DNA of 64,000 bases from an uncultured Dongia sp. (GCF_936916975.1 NZ_CAKZGO010000004.1:248001-312000), one strand, 5' to 3'. Counted from the first letter of the stretch, positions 23,758 through 33,218 are shown. Notes: generated by a model not told the origin, from the letters alone. Numbers and translations are program-made.

Positions 23758-24183
23758 ATGCTCTCACGACGACAGACACTGACCATGTTGGGCCTCGGCA
23801 CCGTGAGCACGGGATTGATGCTGGGCGCCGGGGGCTTGTGGCTGGATTATCGGCGGCGCTGGGAAACGCCAGCGCTTGCCCAGACTCTCTTTGCTCTGCT
23901 GCCGGACCCGGACGGAGCTGCCGCCCTTGGCGCATTGTGGCTGGCGCGGCATCCGGAACTGGTTGCGAGCCCGCGCGCCCTCCCCGACCATCTGGCGGCA
24001 CGGTTGGCAGGCCATGGCTGGGTCGCTGCGGGTGATGGCCTTGCTGCCATGGTGGTTGCCATCGTGCGCGACGAATTCCGCCGCGGGCAGGTCGAGGATG
24101 TGCAGGGCTGGCGCCTGAGCGAATTCCAGGCGGCGCTGTGCGGTCTCGCCTATCACATGACGTCACTGCCGCGGATGGGATAG
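23758..24183 (+). CDS. Tat-signal small subunit of the GMC dehydrogenase (probable)
   Basis: A 141-residue protein beginning MLSRRQTLTMLGLGTVSTGLML, a twin-arginine-like signal (SRRQT then a hydrophobic stretch). The mature part is helical and ends WRLSEFQAALCGLAYHMTSLP. I preferred ATG 23758, preceded by GAGGA, over ATG 23746, which overlaps the GMC stop in ATGA. Sugar dehydrogenases of the gluconate, fructose and sorbitol type pair a GMC subunit with a small Tat-exported protein, the cargo carrier for the flavoprotein. The exact family is not identifiable by eye. Confidence 0.75.
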   Translation: MLSRRQTLTMLGLGTVSTGLMLGAGGLWLDYRRRWETPALAQTLFALLPDPDGAAALGALWLARHPELVASPRALPDHLAARLAGHGWVAAGDGLAAMVVAIVRDEFRRGQVEDVQGWRLSEFQAALCGLAYHMTSLPRMG

Positions 24184-24195
24184 AGCGCCAAGCGC

Positions 24196-24567
24196 TCAGG
24201 TCGCCGCCATGCATTCCCGGATGGCGTTGACCAGTGCCTTGGGACCGAACGGCTTGTTGAGAATGCGGGTGGCGCCGAACGACAACGCGGCGGCGAGAAA
24301 GTCGACGCTGCCGAGGCTCGAGCCGCCGCTCATCGCGATGATGGGAATCGTCGGGTCCAGCTTGCGGATTGCCAGGATGGTCTCGATACCCTCCTGTTCC
24401 GGCATGATGATGTCGGTGATGACGATGTCCGGCCGGTGGGCGGAAAACTGGCGCAGGCCATCGCGGCCATTACCGGCGATCGCGACGTCATAGCCAGCGA
24501 GTTCCAGCGCCGCCTTCAGCGTGGCCTGAATCATGTCGTCGTCGTCAATCAGCAAGACACTCGCCAT
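24196..24567 (-). CDS. Stand-alone response-regulator receiver (CheY-like)
   Basis: A 123-residue single receiver domain: acidic pocket LLIDDDD (residues 5-11), phosphoacceptor Asp52 in VITDIIMPE, conserved Ser in AMSGG and Lys105 in NKPFGPKAL. It has no output domain. It is divergent from the hybrid histidine kinase at 24831, with 263 bases between, and the kinase also carries its own receiver, so this protein may take part in a phosphorelay from that kinase. The downstream convergent Tat gene ends 13 bases away. Confidence 0.94.
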   Translation of the reverse strand: MASVLLIDDDDMIQATLKAALELAGYDVAIAGNGRDGLRQFSAHRPDIVITDIIMPEQEGIETILAIRKLDPTIPIIAMSGGSSLGSVDFLAAALSFGATRILNKPFGPKALVNAIRECMAAT

Positions 24568-24830
24568 ATCGCGCGCTTCCCGGCAGATGGGCAGATCGTG
24601 GAACTGTGGTCACGGGCAAGTTTGGCCTGTCTCGCGAAGCTATGTCTAGTCCGCGCCAGCTTATCAAGACGTTAAGATGGCTTATGTTCCCCCGCTTCCA
24701 GGAAATCGTTCATATTTGTGCTGAGAACTGCCGACATCTGACGTCTATATGACAGGAAGCAATCAGGCTATATTCCGCGGCGCGTCCCCATTTGTCAGAG
24801 CCCGGGGCCCGGCGGAGATAGAAAGACCTC

Positions 24831-27068
24831 ATGAGCATTCGCTCCCGCCTCCTGATCCTGGTGCTTCTGGCGACCCTGGTGCCCGGAATTCTGGTGGGCT
24901 TGCGCTTCTGGCAGGACCGCACGGCGGGCATTGCCGCCGCCCAGATCGGCCTTTCCGAGATGGCCCAGGTCATCACCCATGACCTCGACGAAAAGATCAA
25001 CGGCACGGCCCAGCTTCTTTACGGCCTGGCGCGCGCCCGCGACCTCGAGACCACGGACCGTGCGGCGTGTTCGCGCTTCCTCTCCGACGTGCGCGGACAG
25101 AATCCGCAATATACCGGCATCCTGACGATCCAGCCCGATGGCGCCCTGTTCTGCGATTCACTGCAATCGGGCCGAGAGCTCAAGCTCACCGACCGCAGAT
25201 ATTTCCAAAAGGCCTTGGAGCTGCCGGCAGGTGTTGCGCTGGAGCCGACGTTCGGCCGGTTGACCGGCCTCGCCGTGCTGCAGATCGCACAGCCCGCGCT
25301 GGCAGAAAACGGCATGCTTCAATTCATCCTGCTGGCTTCGTTCAATCTGCAGAAATTTGTCGATGGCTATGATTCGCAGCGGCAGGAAACCGAAATTCTG
25401 CTGGTCGCGAAGAACGGCACCGTGCTGGTGTGGCTGCCGGCCGGCGAACAGATTTCCCCACTCGGCACGTCGATTGCCGAGAGCGACCTCTTCCGCGCGG
25501 CCCAGGACGGCCTGACAGGGGCCACAGGCGGCGAGGTCGCGGTCATCAACCACGATCAAAAGGTCTGGGCGGTCGCCGATTCCGCGGTGACACAGGACGC
25601 CGGGCTTTATGTGATGGTCGGCCTGCCCGAGAGCGAACTGGTGGCGGCGGCAAACCGCCGCCTCGGGCAGGATCTCGGCACGCTCATTGCCGTTTCGCTG
25701 CTGCTCTTTGCCGGCGTGTGGACATTTGCCGAGCTCAGCATCCGGCGCCAGGTCGGCCTCATTGCCGCGATGACGGCGAAACTGGGCCAGGGCGATCTCT
25801 CTGCTCGCATTCCCCCGCCACATCCCAAGGGCGATTTGGGCGAGTTGATGGCGCTGCTCAACGGCACGGCGCAATCGCTGGAGCGGCAGCGCGATGCGAT
25901 CGAGGAACTGGATCAGAAGCTGCGCCAGTCGCAGAAGATGGAGGCGCTCGGACAGCTGACCGGCGGGATCGCCCATGACTTCAACAACCTGCTGACGGTC
26001 GTCATGGGCAATGCCGAGCTGCTGGCGGAACGCCTGACCGCGCAGCCGCAATTGCAGGGGCTGGCGGAAATGACCGCCAAGGCCGCGACACGGGGTGCCG
26101 AGCTGACCAACCGGCTGCTGGCCTTTGCGCGGCGCCAGCCACTCCATCCCAAGGTGCTCGACGTCAACCAGCTGATCGCCGGCATGGATGGCCTGCTGCG
26201 CCGGACGCTGGGCGAGCAGATCGAGATCAGGATCGTGCGGCAGCCCGGACTCTCGGCGGCGCTGGTCGATCAAGGCCAGCTTGAGAACGCTCTCCTTAAC
26301 CTGTGCATCAATGCGCGCGATGCGATGCCGGGCGGTGGGCGCCTCACCCTCGAAACCGCCAATGCCGACCTTGATTCAGCCTATGCGACACCGCTGGCCG
26401 AGGTCGAGCCTGGGCGCTACGTCATGATCGCCGTGTCCGATACCGGCATCGGGATGGACGGCATCACCTTGGAACGCGCCTTCGAGCCGTTCTTTACGAC
26501 CAAGGAGATGGGCCGGGGCAGCGGCCTTGGCCTCAGCATGGTCTATGGCTTCGTGAAGCAGTCGAAGGGGCATGTGCAGCTCTATTCGGAACTCGGCCAC
26601 GGCACCACGGTCCGGCTCTATCTGCCGCGCGCTGAGGGTGCTGCCGAGGTGGCGCCGGAGACACGCAGCGTCGCAGTGCCGACAGGCGGCAGTGAAAAAA
26701 TCCTGCTGGTCGAAGATGATGACATCGTACGCGACCATGTCGCGGCTCAATTGGCGAGCCTGGGATATGACGTTGTCCCGGTGCCCGGCGGCATGGAAGC
26801 CATCGCGGCGCTGAAGGCACGCGCGGATTTCGATCTCCTCTTCACGGACATTGTCATGCCCGGCGGCATCGACGGTCGCCAACTGGCAGAGGAAGCACAT
26901 AGACTTCGACCGACGCTGCCGATCCTCTTCACCTCCGGCTATTCCGAGCACGCCATCGTGCATCAGGGGCGTCTCGATGCCGGACACTACTTCCTCGCCA
27001 AGCCGTTTCGCCGGCAGGATCTGGCAGCCAAGGTGCGCGCCGTGCTGGACCAGGACGCCAAGGCTTAG
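24831..27068 (+). CDS. Hybrid sensor histidine kinase
   Basis: A 745-residue membrane kinase. It has a first helix at residues 7-27, a periplasmic Cache-like sensor to about 285, a second helix around 278-300, and HAMP to 355. The phospho-His is His382 in GGIAHDFNNLL, followed by an HWE-like ATP-lid region (NALLNLCINARDAM, DTGIGM, GSGLGLSMVYGF). A C-terminal receiver has Asp673 in LFTDIVMPGG and SGYSEHAI. The IAHDFNN form marks the orthodox HisKA subgroup with a built-in receiver. It probably signals to the CheY-like protein encoded divergently. The stimulus is unknown. Confidence 0.95.
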   Translation: MSIRSRLLILVLLATLVPGILVGLRFWQDRTAGIAAAQIGLSEMAQVITHDLDEKINGTAQLLYGLARARDLETTDRAACSRFLSDVRGQNPQYTGILTIQPDGALFCDSLQSGRELKLTDRRYFQKALELPAGVALEPTFGRLTGLAVLQIAQPALAENGMLQFILLASFNLQKFVDGYDSQRQETEILLVAKNGTVLVWLPAGEQISPLGTSIAESDLFRAAQDGLTGATGGEVAVINHDQKVWAVADSAVTQDAGLYVMVGLPESELVAAANRRLGQDLGTLIAVSLLLFAGVWTFAELSIRRQVGLIAAMTAKLGQGDLSARIPPPHPKGDLGELMALLNGTAQSLERQRDAIEELDQKLRQSQKMEALGQLTGGIAHDFNNLLTVVMGNAELLAERLTAQPQLQGLAEMTAKAATRGAELTNRLLAFARRQPLHPKVLDVNQLIAGMDGLLRRTLGEQIEIRIVRQPGLSAALVDQGQLENALLNLCINARDAMPGGGRLTLETANADLDSAYATPLAEVEPGRYVMIAVSDTGIGMDGITLERAFEPFFTTKEMGRGSGLGLSMVYGFVKQSKGHVQLYSELGHGTTVRLYLPRAEGAAEVAPETRSVAVPTGGSEKILLVEDDDIVRDHVAAQLASLGYDVVPVPGGMEAIAALKARADFDLLFTDIVMPGGIDGRQLAEEAHRLRPTLPILFTSGYSEHAIVHQGRLDAGHYFLAKPFRRQDLAAKVRAVLDQDAKA

Positions 27069-27080
27069 CCGCCAGGTGAC

Positions 27081-29666
27081 CTACTCACCCGGCGCCAGAC
27101 CTCGGCGCGGCCCGCGCCACAGGGTGTGGGCGAGCGGGGTGTTGCGCAGCCAGCGGCTCAAACGTTGCACCGCATGATGGACGGCAAGGCCTAAGGCCAG
27201 GCCGAGCACAAAATGGATGATGTCATCATAGGGTTTAGCCAAGGCAGCATCTTCCAGCCACAGGAAGAACGGCACGTTGTGAAAGAGATAGATGCAGTAG
27301 CTGGCCGCGGCAACGCTGGCGAGGATTTGTGCGAGATGCCGCGGCAGCAGGATGTTGGCGCACCATAGCAGGATGAGGCTGCTGCCGATGACCACGCCGG
27401 CGCGCACCCACAGGATGCTGGCCTTGGCTTCTTCGTACCAGGGCAGTCCCAGAAACAAAGCGACGATGAGCAGCGTCATGAACGCGCGTTTGGCGCCCGT
27501 ATCGGCGAAATAGAGACACCAGCCGAGGGCGGCCAGATAGAAGATGCGCGGCGTGGCGAAGGCGCGCATCTCGCCCGCATTCCACAATTGCGGCTGCAGC
27601 TCACGGGCCAAGATTGCGAATACCAGGCAGAGAAGGCCGGCGGCGAATGAGTGGCGTGCCACGAAACGGCGCAAGGGCGCCCAGGCAAAGAGGCCGGCCA
27701 CGACCAGCATCACCTGCGCATAGGCTTCGATGAACCAATAGGCGACGAGCGGTGTCGGCATGGTGGAATAGCCATCGATCCCGAGATTGCCCAGCAGAAC
27801 CAGGCTCTGCCAGGGATAGCGCCCGGTATAGAAGCAATAGCCGAGCAGTACGGCGTAATAGAGCAGCAAGGGGCGGAGTGTCGCGCGCAGCATGACGCCG
27901 ATCCTGCCAGAGAGCAGCAGCCCGCCCTGGAAGCGCGCCAGATTGTAGCCAACCAGCACCATCAGGGTCGCAGCACCGCCGGCGATCTCCCACAGCGTCG
28001 CGTGATGCAGCACGATGAACAGGATCGCGAGCGCACGCAGCACATGGCTGGTGTCGAGCGGGCGCCAGGCAGCGAACCAGTTTTGCCACAGGGGGAGTTG
28101 TTTCGCGGGCACGGGTTGCGCGCCGGTCAGCTCAGCGATGCTGCGCTGTTCCCAATCCCGCGGCAGGGATCCCAGGATTTCTTCCAGCGCCAGAGAGAGC
28201 TGCACGAAGGACAGCGAATCGCCACCAAGCCGGACGAAGCTGTCGTCCGGACGCAGCGGCCTGGGCGCGAAGGTCGCCGCAAAGGCGTCGTGCACGGATT
28301 CCGGTCGGGCGGTGTCCTGCCGATCGTCAAACAGGGCAGCGACAGCGCCGTAATCCAGCTTGCCATTCGCCCCGCGCGGCAGTTCATCGACGGGGACGAT
28401 GCGGATGAAGGTGGGATTGAGGGCACAAGCGGCGGCAATCTCGGTACGCAAGGCAGCGATCTCCGCCGCCGTCGCGATACCGCTACAGGCCACGCGGATT
28501 TCGCGGTCGTCGCCCGTCACGGCGAGGCCGCGGCCCGGCACCTCGAACAAGCGTTCGAGATGGTCATGGCCAAGGCGCAGGCCGGCGATCTTGGAGAAGC
28601 GGCTGCGGCGGCCGGTGATGCGATAGAAACCGGCGGCGGTCCGTTCGGCAAGATCGCCGGTGCGCAGTTCAACAAGCTCGGCGCCGCGCGCCAGATCATC
28701 GCGGCAGGTGGCATAACTCATCATCACATTGGGGCCGCGATAGACCAGCTCACCCGCCTGCCCAATTGCGTTGATGCTGTGGCCTTGGTCGTCGATGAGT
28801 GAAAGCGTGCCGCCAGGAATCGCCTCACCGATGCAGTCGGGGTGAGCGAGGGCGGCATGTGGCGGCAGATAGGCGATGCGCGAAGTAGCCTCGGTCTGGC
28901 CATACATGACGAAGAACTGAGTGCCACGGCGAGCGAGGTGACCGGCATAGAGCCGCACCAGATCCGGCGCCAAGCGTCCACCCGCAACACTCATGAAGCG
29001 AAGGTCGGGCAAATCATTTTCGCGGAAGCCGATCTGTTCCAGGAGCTCGAAGCTGTAGGGAACACCAGCAAGATTCGTGCAGCGGGCAGCACGGATGTTG
29101 GTGACGAAATCCGGCGCCAGGATATGCGGGGTGCCCAAGTAGAGGCTGGCGCCGACAGAGAGATGGGCATGCAGGACCGAGAGGCCATAGGCGTAATGGA
29201 GCGGCAGAATCAGCGCTGTGCGGTCATCGGCACGGAGGTTCTGATAGTCGGCGATCGAGCCGGCGTTGGCGGCAAGATTCGCGGCCGAGAGCCGCACCAG
29301 CTTTGACGCTCCGGTGCTGCCGGAGGTGGCGAGCAGGAGTGCGAGGTCCGGGTGATACGGCGTCGGCACATCCGGCCGATACGTGTCGATCAGCTGCGCG
29401 CGGTGCCGGGCGGCGTGAGGGTTCGCATCCAGCGGTGGCACGGGCAGCACCGGATGCCCCGCCTTGAGGGCGGCAAGATACTGCGCGATGGCATCGGGTT
29501 CGGCGTGCGCCTCCCACAGAACGAGTCGGCGTTCGGGACCGAAATCAGCCACATATGCGTCGACTTCAGCCGCAAGGTCGCGGTAGGAGATCGCGCGACC
29601 ATCGCCGCAGACCAGGGCAACGCGATCGCCATGCCGTGCCAGATCGTGTGCAAAGGAAACGCCCAT
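27081..29666 (-). CDS. Adenylation-carrier-acyltransferase-3 fusion protein
   Basis: An 861-residue three-part protein. Residues 1-460 are an AMP-forming acyl ligase: LLLATSGSTGASKLVRLS, VMYGQTEATSRI and TGDLAERTAAGFYRITGR. Residues 465-545 are a carrier domain, with the phosphopantetheine Ser484 in RLGGDSLSFVQLS. From about 550 an integral acyltransferase-3 domain begins RALAILFIVLHHATLWEIAGG, with about ten helices. The logic is that an acyl group is activated, loaded on the carrier, and passed to a membrane-bound acceptor. I set the start at ATG 29666 (MGVSFAHDL); the upstream frame is Pro-rich non-coding sequence. The substrate is unknown. It stands alone, convergent with the kinase gene. 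Confidence 0.88.
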   Translation of the reverse strand: MGVSFAHDLARHGDRVALVCGDGRAISYRDLAAEVDAYVADFGPERRLVLWEAHAEPDAIAQYLAALKAGHPVLPVPPLDANPHAARHRAQLIDTYRPDVPTPYHPDLALLLATSGSTGASKLVRLSAANLAANAGSIADYQNLRADDRTALILPLHYAYGLSVLHAHLSVGASLYLGTPHILAPDFVTNIRAARCTNLAGVPYSFELLEQIGFRENDLPDLRFMSVAGGRLAPDLVRLYAGHLARRGTQFFVMYGQTEATSRIAYLPPHAALAHPDCIGEAIPGGTLSLIDDQGHSINAIGQAGELVYRGPNVMMSYATCRDDLARGAELVELRTGDLAERTAAGFYRITGRRSRFSKIAGLRLGHDHLERLFEVPGRGLAVTGDDREIRVACSGIATAAEIAALRTEIAAACALNPTFIRIVPVDELPRGANGKLDYGAVAALFDDRQDTARPESVHDAFAATFAPRPLRPDDSFVRLGGDSLSFVQLSLALEEILGSLPRDWEQRSIAELTGAQPVPAKQLPLWQNWFAAWRPLDTSHVLRALAILFIVLHHATLWEIAGGAATLMVLVGYNLARFQGGLLLSGRIGVMLRATLRPLLLYYAVLLGYCFYTGRYPWQSLVLLGNLGIDGYSTMPTPLVAYWFIEAYAQVMLVVAGLFAWAPLRRFVARHSFAAGLLCLVFAILARELQPQLWNAGEMRAFATPRIFYLAALGWCLYFADTGAKRAFMTLLIVALFLGLPWYEEAKASILWVRAGVVIGSSLILLWCANILLPRHLAQILASVAAASYCIYLFHNVPFFLWLEDAALAKPYDDIIHFVLGLALGLAVHHAVQRLSRWLRNTPLAHTLWRGPRRGLAPGE

Positions 29667-29896
29667 GGTAATTCTATCCCGCCAAAACCTGCAGGCCGCG
29701 ATGCGGCCGATCTTCAATGCGGCTGACGGGATGCGGCCGACCGATGGGCCGGGCGCTCTCGCTGGCGGGTGATCGGGAAAAGACATGCCGGGCGGCGGAG
29801 GCGGCGTCAAGGCGTCGCGGTACCGGCATATGACAGACAGTGGCGGTTCACGCTAATCTGACGGCCATTTCCGCAAGTGGATCAGGGGGATCGGTC

Positions 29897-30748
29897 ATGG
29901 CGGCACTCAGTCTGGCGCAGCTGCGGCGGTGCTATGCCGAGGAATTGCGGGCGGCGGCGCCGGTGCGGCGGCATGAGGCGGTGGTGAAGGCCTTCGCCAC
30001 GGTGCCGCGCGACGCCTTCTTCGGAACAGGGCCGTGGTCGATCATCCCACCCAAGCAGATGTCCGCGCGCTACGTAACACCCGATGCCGACCCCCGGCAT
30101 CTCTATCATGACGTACTCATTGCCATCGATGCCGAGAAAGGCATCAACAACGGCGAACCTGGCTTGTGGGCGCGGCTGCTCGATCAGATCGAGATCAAGC
30201 GCGGGGCGCGTATCCTGCAGGTGGGAGCCGGCACCGGCTATTACAGCGCCATCCTGGCGCAGCTCGCCGGCCCCAAGGGTCGGGTGATTGCAGTCGAGTA
30301 TGAAGCGGCTCTCGCGCGCGCCGCTCGCCGGCATTTGCGACCCTGGCGCCAGATCAAGGTCGTGCAGGGCGATGGCACGCGGCATGATCCAGGCAAAGTC
30401 GACGCCGTTATCGTCTTCGCCGGCGCCACACACCCCGCTCCATTGTGGCTGACGCTGTTGAACGATGGTGGCCAATTGCTGATGCCGCTTACCGGGCACA
30501 ACGGTTGGGGTATTTTTCTCAAGGTGACGCGGCACGGGGCGACATACGCGGCCGAGTCGCTGGGGTCGTGCGGCTTCTTCCCGTGCGTCGGTGCGCGCGA
30601 TGACGCTGCGGCGCGCCGGCTGCAGCAACGCATGACCGGTTTGCACGGCCGGGCAGCACCGATCAAATCGCTCCATTGCGGCAAGCCACCATTGAACACG
30701 CGCGATCTGTGGTATGCGGGGCCGGGCTTCTGGCTGTCACGCAGCTGA
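29897..30748 (+). CDS. PCMT-like methyltransferase (protein-L-isoaspartate O-methyltransferase family)
   Basis: A 283-residue SAM-dependent methyltransferase. SAM loop ARILQVGAGTGYYSAILAQLAG (residues about 115-136) and motif post-I RVIAVEYEAALARAA fit the PCMT branch. The N-terminal VPRDAFFGTGPWSIIPPKQM resembles the region before the SAM loop in PCMT. It is longer than the usual 210-220 residues at the C-terminus. Isoaspartate repair is probable but a different carboxyl substrate is possible. The start at ATG 29897 was chosen over 29840, which lacks a ribosome site. Confidence 0.82.
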   Translation: MAALSLAQLRRCYAEELRAAAPVRRHEAVVKAFATVPRDAFFGTGPWSIIPPKQMSARYVTPDADPRHLYHDVLIAIDAEKGINNGEPGLWARLLDQIEIKRGARILQVGAGTGYYSAILAQLAGPKGRVIAVEYEAALARAARRHLRPWRQIKVVQGDGTRHDPGKVDAVIVFAGATHPAPLWLTLLNDGGQLLMPLTGHNGWGIFLKVTRHGATYAAESLGSCGFFPCVGARDDAAARRLQQRMTGLHGRAAPIKSLHCGKPPLNTRDLWYAGPGFWLSRS

Positions 30749-31051
30749 CACGTGCCAGCCGACACGTACCAGAAAAAGCCTGCCGCAAAAATGCCCGTTT
30801 CCTGTGCAAATATCCCGAATGTGGGCAGCGGCGGTAACGTGTTTCATCCCGCCATCACATGTGAATGTGTAAAGATGCAAGGCTGTGCGAAAGTGCTTTG
30901 ACGCGTGAGTTATTTGTGAGGTATCCGAGAGATTATCGGGAACAAGCGAAGTGGTGAGCGCTTGTTTCCATCAGCGTCGCTGCCGAGATGAGAGCTATCT
31001 CCGCCGGCCGCGAATCTGATCAATGCAAGTCAGGGGCGATAGGGACATACC
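30749..31051. other. 303-base intergenic region with one inverted repeat
   Basis: No gene is supported here. At 30939-30969 GGAACAAGCG and CGCTTGTTTCC form a ten-base stem with one bulge and a loop of about nine bases. A TTGACG at 30898 is a possible -35 element but no good -10 follows. The region leads into the tiny membrane protein at 31052. Confidence 0.6.
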
Positions 31052-31141
31052 ATGATCAATTTGACGGTCGTCGGGATCTGGGTCGCTTCGTTGCTGGTGG
31101 TGAGCGGGGGCCTGGTCGCCCTCACCCTTTTCACGCTGTAA
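31052..31141 (+). CDS. 29-residue single-helix membrane peptide
   Basis: An ATG at 31052 preceded by AGGGA opens a 29-codon frame that encodes MINLTVVGIWVASLLVV, then SGGLVALTLFTL, ending TAA 31141. It is a single membrane helix with a Gly-Gly kink. Its hydrophobicity, its ribosome site and its isolation downstream of a 300-base non-coding region support it, but peptides this small are easily coincidental. Confidence 0.45.
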   Translation: MINLTVVGIWVASLLVVSGGLVALTLFTL

Positions 31142-31239
31142 GGGCCGTTCGCCGAGCAGCCATGTGGATCATTCAGGCGCTTGCTCCGACTCAAGCTGGC
31201 GCCGGACAATGCCCCCTCGGTTAGCGAGGTAATCTGGGC

Positions 31240-31893
31240 ATGTGCGGGCGGTTTGTGCAGAAGGGGTCGCCGAAGGCGATCGCGGAGTTCTTCGACATCA
31301 AGGGACCGCCCATTAATCTGGCACCTCGCTACAATGTGGCGCCCACACAGGACGTTGCCGTGGTCTCGGCCGGCCCGCTTGGGCCGCAACTTGGCCTGAA
31401 GAAATGGGGCCTGATCCCCGCTTGGTCAAAGGACGGCAAGGCGACCTTCGCCACCTTCAACGCGCGGGCGGAGTCGATCCGCGAAAAGCCGACCTACCGA
31501 CAGGCGTTCGAACGGCGGCGCTGCATCGTGCCGGCGGACGGTTTCTATGAGTGGACCGGCCCCAAGGGCGACAAGACCCCGCATCTGTTCGAACGACGTG
31601 ACGGCACTATGCTGGCGCTGGCGGGGTTACATGATAGCTGGCGGGCGCCCGACGGCAGCGAGACGATCCATTCCTTCACCATTGTGGTCACCGCCGCCAA
31701 TAGCTGGATGTCGGCCTATCACGACCGCATGCCGGTGATCCTGGAGCGGGCAGATATGGCGACATGGCTCAGCGCCAACCCGGACGAAGCGGCGACCTTG
31801 ATGCGAGCAGCGCCGGACGATGCGCTCACGGAACGCACCGTCTCGAAGCTCGTCAACAACGTGAAGAATGAGGGGCCTGAACTGGTGGCCTGA
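31240..31893 (+). CDS. SRAP-domain (YedK/HMCES-type) abasic-site shield protein
   Basis: A 217-residue SRAP protein, which crosslinks to abasic sites in single-stranded DNA to protect them. Catalytic Cys2 is exposed after Met removal (MCGRF). The conserved Asn is in RYNVAPTQ (about 36), Glu in PADGFYEW (about 104) and His in AYHDRMPVIL (about 163). Length and order match YedK. It is a house-keeping repair protein and has no obvious operon partner. Confidence 0.95.
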   Translation: MCGRFVQKGSPKAIAEFFDIKGPPINLAPRYNVAPTQDVAVVSAGPLGPQLGLKKWGLIPAWSKDGKATFATFNARAESIREKPTYRQAFERRRCIVPADGFYEWTGPKGDKTPHLFERRDGTMLALAGLHDSWRAPDGSETIHSFTIVVTAANSWMSAYHDRMPVILERADMATWLSANPDEAATLMRAAPDDALTERTVSKLVNNVKNEGPELVA

Positions 31894-32089
31894 GCCGTTA
31901 GTCGCCGTGTATTTCCTGTGACACGCCGCACTTTACGAGCCAATTGCCGGAAAGGCGGGGAATCCGGCCGCGTCGGCTTTACCAAGCGTTAAGATTTGCC
32001 GCCCACACTTGGTGGTATTGCTGCCGGTCGAGTTGATCCCACTCTGGTTGCAGGGGTAGCTAGACGGGCCGCGGGACGCCAAAGGTGGA

Positions 32090-32650
32090 ATGTTGCGCGA
32101 GCAAGCTGCCACGGTCATCAAGCCCGATCTGGCGAGGTTCGACCTCATCGAGCCAGGATATGCGCCGGCGTTCCGGTCGCCACGGCTGGATGCGCTCTAT
32201 CGCTATTGGCTGACTCGACGCCCTGGCGCCTTGGCCCGGCGAGAGGATGTCGATCCGGCAGAGATCAAATCATTGCTGCCCTATGTCATCATTGTCGATA
32301 TCAGCACCGATCCCTTCCGCATCTATTACCGGCTGGTCGGGACCGCAGTGGTGCATTTCTCCGGCATGGATTTTACCGGCACCTATCTCGACGAACTGGC
32401 TTTCGACATCTGCGCCACCGAGGATCTGCGGCGCGCCTACAAGTCGGTTTGCGGCACCCGGCAACCGGGCTTCGGCACGGCGTTTGCGCAGATCACGCAT
32501 CAATCGGCGCTTGATGTGGAATACCTGATCTGTCCACTGGTCGATGACAGCGGCAAGGTGACGCAATGCCTGGTGTTGGAAGATTATGTCGCCAAGGACG
32601 GGTTCTCGGCCGGCCAGCTGCGCCTGGCGCGACCGCTGGGGGCCGACTGA
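32090..32650 (+). CDS. PAS_5-type small protein, second of three paralogs
   Basis: A 186-residue protein with the same landmarks as the proteins at 20235 and 42700: LDALYRYWLTRRPGALARR (N-terminal helix), SLLPYVIIVDISTDPFRIYYRLVG (about 62-85), GTYLDELAFD and CLVLEDYVAKDGF. An N-terminal extension of some 40 residues is present compared with the first paralog. The ligand is unknown. It is free-standing, 196 bases after the SRAP gene. Confidence 0.78.
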   Translation: MLREQAATVIKPDLARFDLIEPGYAPAFRSPRLDALYRYWLTRRPGALARREDVDPAEIKSLLPYVIIVDISTDPFRIYYRLVGTAVVHFSGMDFTGTYLDELAFDICATEDLRRAYKSVCGTRQPGFGTAFAQITHQSALDVEYLICPLVDDSGKVTQCLVLEDYVAKDGFSAGQLRLARPLGAD

Positions 32651-32733
32651 TCACGCATTCGTGAGGTGAAAAGGCACTGCAACCTTCTGCCTGCAGCGCC
32701 ATTTCTATCCCTGAGGATAGAAGGATCGCCGCC

Positions 32734-33054
32734 ATGACACCGACACGCACAATTTTGATGGGGCTATTGCTGGGCGCTGGAGTAGCTTTGGCGCCGATAG
32801 CCTTGGCAGATAGCGGGCAGCTGCGCGATCCAACGCGCTGCGGCTCGGGTCCCGCCAACTGCCGCAATTTACCGCCCTCCGCCAGCGATCGCATCAAGAG
32901 CGCCCCGCGTGGGATCGAGCGAGAGGAGCGTGGTACGCGCCCGTCGCTACGCAAGACCTCGCCATTGCCCAGTGAATTCCTGAAGCCCGTCAAGCCCGGC
33001 TCCACCGGCCTCGACAAGGGCTCGACCGGCCTCGGCAAAGATCCGCCGAAATAG
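32734..33054 (+). CDS. Small exported proline-rich protein
   Basis: A 106-residue protein with a signal peptide (TILMGLLLGAGVALAPIALA, cleavage near 25). The mature part is Pro/Ser/Lys-rich with Cys-containing RCGSGPANCRN and ends KPGSTGLDKGSTGLGKDPPK. The layout, with signal, a CG...C motif, PSLRK/PLLPRK and a Pro/Lys-rich end, resembles the small exported protein at 36055, so these may be related. Function unknown. It ends 164 bases before the fasciclin gene. Confidence 0.68.
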   Translation: MTPTRTILMGLLLGAGVALAPIALADSGQLRDPTRCGSGPANCRNLPPSASDRIKSAPRGIEREERGTRPSLRKTSPLPSEFLKPVKPGSTGLDKGSTGLGKDPPK

Positions 33055-33218
33055 GCTCCTCCCAAATAGCCCCAGAGAAGCCCTAGTTAAGCCACGGGGG
33101 CGCTTGGATCACTGACATGACCGATATTTTTTTCGCTGCATCCGGGGTGACCGCGGCCGCGTAGATCTGTTCATGCGGCGCAGATGAGCTGTGCCGCGCC
33201 ACAGATCGGAGCGATGAC

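Noticed and set aside
30898-30926. Promoter for the tiny membrane protein
   Set aside because: TTGACG is a fair -35 element, but the -10 position (GTATCC) is too poor to report as a feature.
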